Positions 4,429 to 6,405 of a stretch of 6,405 nucleotides of DNA are shown here, piece by piece. Source of the stretch: an uncultured Anaerococcus sp. (GTDB lineage: Bacteria; Bacillota; Clostridia; Tissierellales; Peptoniphilaceae); the NCBI GenBank assembly GCA_943913325.1, contig CALTXP010000084.1:1-6405 (forward strand). Direction: 5' to 3'. Both the position numbers and the translations under genes were made by a program. Below the pieces are notes generated by a model that worked only from the letters and a program-made list of their open reading frames with translations, was not told the DNA's origin and ran no database searches. Position 1 is the stretch's first letter, and each line of letters begins with the position of its first letter.

Positions 4429-5586
4429 ATGAAGAAGGTATGTAAATTGAAAAAAATAATAGCTATAATTTCTTTTAGTCTATTAGCAGTTATAACTATA
4501 ATATTTGCTGAAATTGACACCCACTTTAATCATGAAAAAGTTTCTTTTGTTGCAGTTGGAGATAATTTAATTCATCCAGTTGTTTATAACGATGCCAAAA
4601 CTCGTCACAATGACTATGATTTTTCACCAATGTATAAAAACGTTAAACCTTATATAAAAAAGTTTGATATTGCTTACATCAACCAAGAATCCCCAATGGG
4701 AGGGGATGATATACCTTATTCAGGTTTTAAAAGGTTTAATACTCCTAGCGATTTGTCGAAATATTTGGTTGAATCAGGATTTAATTTAATTAACGGATCA
4801 AATAATCATGCTCTTGATAAAGGTACACATGGCGTTAATCATAGAGTTAATCTATGGAAAAAGTATAAAGATAAAGGAGTTATGTTCACTGGTGTATACA
4901 AGTCTAAAAAAGATAATGAGAAACTTCAAATTATAAATAAAAATGGAATAAAGATAGCAATACTTAATTATACATTTGGTACTAATGGACTTAAACCAGA
5001 AAATAAATATCAAATTAATTATTTAAATGAAAATAAAATTAAGCGAGACGTCCAATACGCTAAAAAACATAGTGATGCTGTTATCGTTTCAACTCATTGG
5101 GGACAAGAAAGTCATCATTATCCAAATAAAAAACAAGAAAGATATGCTAAAGTATTCGCAAATTCAAATGTCGATGCAGTAATAGGTATGCATCCCCATG
5201 TAATTCAACCGGTAAAATGGGTAAAAGGTAAAAATAATCACAAAACACTTATAGTTTACTCATTAGGTAATTTTTTAAATGGACAAAACACTGGTAATGA
5301 AAGTAATAATCTTTGTGGTAGCATAAATTTCGATATAACAAAAAATGGGCAAAAAATTGTAATTAAAAATGTTCATTGGAAATCCTTAGTAAATTTCTAT
5401 AGAGAAAGAATACCAGGCAATAAAGATTCTAGATATGATTTTACTGTTTACCCACTAGACAAATACAACGATAAAATAGCTAATGAACATGGTATGCAAA
5501 GTGCTGAAAACATGGATATGACTAAAAAACATATGGAAAGAATTACTAATGAAATTATTGATAAAGAATTTTTAAAATCTAACTAA
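4429..5586 (+). CDS. CapA-family (PGA_cap) membrane-anchored metallophosphatase-like protein
   Basis: The 385-aa product belongs to the CapA family, named for the poly-gamma-glutamate capsule protein CapA. A basic start plus one hydrophobic segment (about 9-28) anchors it, with the domain outside the membrane. Family motifs occur in order: VAVGDN (41-46), NQESP (85-89), GSNNHALDKG (123-132), STHWGQE (221-227), GMHPHV (253-258) and YSLGNF (277-282), the residues expected to bind metals in this calcineurin-like fold. Length is typical and no key motif is lost. Two starts are possible: ATG 4429, 3 bases after the previous stop but with a weak ribosome site, or TTG 4447 (379 aa), preceded by AAGAAGG at a good distance. 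No capB or capC gene is seen here, so the polymer or substrate is unknown. Its position between repressor and integrase suggests expression in the lysogen and a change to the host surface. Confidence 0.85.
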   Translation: MKKVCKLKKIIAIISFSLLAVITIIFAEIDTHFNHEKVSFVAVGDNLIHPVVYNDAKTRHNDYDFSPMYKNVKPYIKKFDIAYINQESPMGGDDIPYSGFKRFNTPSDLSKYLVESGFNLINGSNNHALDKGTHGVNHRVNLWKKYKDKGVMFTGVYKSKKDNEKLQIINKNGIKIAILNYTFGTNGLKPENKYQINYLNENKIKRDVQYAKKHSDAVIVSTHWGQESHHYPNKKQERYAKVFANSNVDAVIGMHPHVIQPVKWVKGKNNHKTLIVYSLGNFLNGQNTGNESNNLCGSINFDITKNGQKIVIKNVHWKSLVNFYRERIPGNKDSRYDFTVYPLDKYNDKIANEHGMQSAENMDMTKKHMERITNEIIDKEFLKSN

Positions 5587-5608
5587 ATTTGTGGATAGTT
5601 TATGAAAT

Positions 5609-5698
5609 AAAAAAGATAACCCCAGGCACATAGTAATGCTCAATGCTTATGCACTTACTCCTTTTCGAGACCAGCGTTAATCCTTCTCGAGTTATCTT
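5609..5698 (-). ncRNA. Candidate structured small RNA with its own promoter and terminator
   Basis: On the minus strand AAGATAAC (5698-5691) pairs with GTTATCTT (5620-5613), and T5614-T5609 continue as a terminator-like U run. Inside are two further stems: TCGAGA/TCTCGA (5690-5685 with 5670-5665) and GTGCATA/TATGTGC (5654-5648 with 5632-5626). The second pairs fully on the minus strand using two G-U wobbles, but has two C-A mismatches on the plus strand, which points to the minus strand as the transcribed one. A perfect -10 TATAAT (5710-5705) would start the RNA at about 5698, exactly at the closing stem; the -35 is weak. The RNA would be about 90 nt. I cannot match it to a known family. Confidence 0.45.
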
Positions 5699-5704
5699 AA
5701 TTAA

Positions 5705-5710
5705 ATTATA
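5705..5710 (-). promoter_or_regulatory. -10 box of the candidate small RNA
   Basis: TATAAT on the minus strand, 7 bases before the closing stem of the structured element. No good -35 is seen at 16-18 bases (CCTAAA at 17). Confidence 0.4.
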
Positions 5711-5717
5711 AGTAACA

Positions 5718-5744
5718 TTGACTATTATTTAGGGAGCATATTAT
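5718..5744 (+). promoter_or_regulatory. Candidate integrase promoter
   Basis: -35 TTGACT (5718-5723) and -10 TATTAT (5739-5744) are each 5/6 to consensus, but the spacer is only 15 bases. The start point would be about 5751, inside the terminator hairpin that follows, so transcripts from here would lack its left arm. No other promoter is visible before int. Confidence 0.35.
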
Positions 5745-5745
5745 C

Positions 5746-5780
5746 GGGTAGCCCGTCTACCCTTATTATTTTTTTACTTT
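5746..5780 (+). terminator. Rho-independent terminator between capA and int
   Basis: GGGTAG (5746-5751) pairs with CTACCC (5757-5762) around CCCGT, followed by a T-rich run (5763-5780). It would end the repressor–capA transcript. A competing smaller hairpin, CGGG (5745-5748) with CCCG (5752-5755), is mutually exclusive with it. The terminator ends only about 20 bases before the int start codon. Confidence 0.65.
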
Positions 5781-5801
5781 TTTAAGGAGGAATGAGTAAA
5801 G

Positions 5802-6405
5802 ATGCCAGTATATAAAGATGAAAGTACAAAAAAGTGGTATTTCTCTACACGATACAAAGATGTTTATGGAAATAACAAACGTAAATTGAAGCGAGGATTT
5901 GCCACAAAGCGTGAAGCGAAGAGTGAAGAAGCAAGATTTTTAAATGATGTTAACGAAGGTTATAGCGACTCAAGAACTTTTGACTATGTTTTCAATCATT
6001 ACCTAGAAAATAGTGATCTTCGACCTAAAACAAAAAAGCGTAAACGAAACGAATATAATAAACATGTAAAAGATAAATTCGGACACATCAATATGAATAA
6101 AATAACTCAAAATCAGTGTCAAGAGTTCCGTAAATACTTAATGGATACTGTATCTTCAACTAATACAGCACGTACCATATGGTCTGGTTTCAAAGTAGTT
6201 ATTAACTATGCTAAAAAGTATTTCGGATTGCGTATTGATCCAACTATATCCATCAAACCTATTCCACGTGTGAAACCTAGACCGAAGTATATGCTAAGAG
6301 AAGAATTTGAAGAACGTGTAAAAGATATTAAAGAACAAGACTATAGAGAGTTGTTTACTTTGATGTTTTATACAGGATTAAGGGTCGGAGAAGCAATGGC
6401 GCTAG
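5802..6405 (+). CDS. int: Phage integrase, tyrosine recombinase, N-terminal 201 codons (cut by window edge)
   Basis: The reading frame stays open to the last base. The N-terminal MPVYKDESTKKWYFSTRYKD (1-20) is the AP2-like arm-type DNA-binding module, with FATKREAKSEEARFL (33-47) following. Residues about 58-140 form the SAM-like core-binding domain (TFDYVFNHYLEN, NTARTIWSGFKVVINYA). The catalytic domain begins near 160, and TGLRVGEAMAL (191-201) holds the first catalytic arginine, R194. The remaining catalytic residues, including the nucleophilic Tyr, are beyond the edge. It catalyses site-specific integration and, with a directionality factor, excision. The start follows AAGGAGG (5784-5790) with an 11-base gap. 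In this phage layout the attachment site would lie beyond its 3' end, outside the window. Confidence 0.92.
   Translation, partial: MPVYKDESTKKWYFSTRYKDVYGNNKRKLKRGFATKREAKSEEARFLNDVNEGYSDSRTFDYVFNHYLENSDLRPKTKKRKRNEYNKHVKDKFGHINMNKITQNQCQEFRKYLMDTVSSTNTARTIWSGFKVVINYAKKYFGLRIDPTISIKPIPRVKPRPKYMLREEFEERVKDIKEQDYRELFTLMFYTGLRVGEAMAL

Noticed and set aside
5581..5649. Short minus-strand peptide (TTG/ATG start) through the structured element
   Set aside because: The AAAAGGAG stretch is too far from the TTG, and the frame runs through the terminator stem; the RNA reading explains the element better.
5792..5815. Possible 7-codon leader peptide ahead of int (ATG at 5792)
   Set aside because: The ATG is 1 base after the Shine-Dalgarno core, too close for initiation, and it is out of frame with int.

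Overview
This window looks like the lysogeny/early-control region of a temperate phage or prophage from a low-GC Firmicute, most likely a Staphylococcus. The DNA is strongly AT-rich, ribosome binding sites are Gram-positive in style (AAGGAGG-like), and the gene set has the usual order of staphylococcal siphophages: a leftward early-lytic operon starting with a Cro-like gene, divergent from a rightward repressor – ImmA-like protease – cargo – integrase arm. The species cannot be fixed from sequence alone.

Right arm (+ strand, 3301 to the right edge): a short HTH repressor without a peptidase S24 domain, an ImmA/IrrE-like metallopeptidase 12 bases downstream, a 55-aa unknown protein, a membrane-anchored CapA-family protein, and the first 201 codons of a tyrosine-recombinase integrase cut by the window edge. 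The repressor/peptidase pair resembles the ImmR/ImmA switch, in which the peptidase cleaves the repressor on induction. capA sits in the repressor–integrase interval where phages often carry lysogen-expressed cargo. The 215 bases between capA and int hold no gene, but contain a structured element that reads as a small RNA on the minus strand, a plus-strand terminator, and a candidate int promoter overlapping that terminator.

Centre (3149-3300): the genetic switch. A leftward promoter with an extended -10 drives cro and a rightward promoter drives the repressor. Repeated CGAAAG boxes and a TTACGTAAGTAA-type dyad are the operator candidates.

Left arm (minus strand, 3148 to the left edge): the cro-like gene, a DUF3102-like coiled-coil protein starting with TTG, a 58-aa protein, a stand-alone ORF6C-domain protein, a small winged-HTH protein that could be an excisionase, and a 59-aa membrane protein. 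Two plus-strand genes interrupt this operon: a DUF2513 protein and a 67-aa acidic protein. Each has its own promoter, and the second also has its own terminator, so they look like independently expressed inserts (morons) lying antisense to the lytic transcript.

I see no CRISPR array, tRNA, rRNA, insertion sequence or clearly new multi-gene defence system. The most interesting items are the capA cargo with its coupled 55-aa partner, the candidate small RNA next to int, and the two antisense insert genes.
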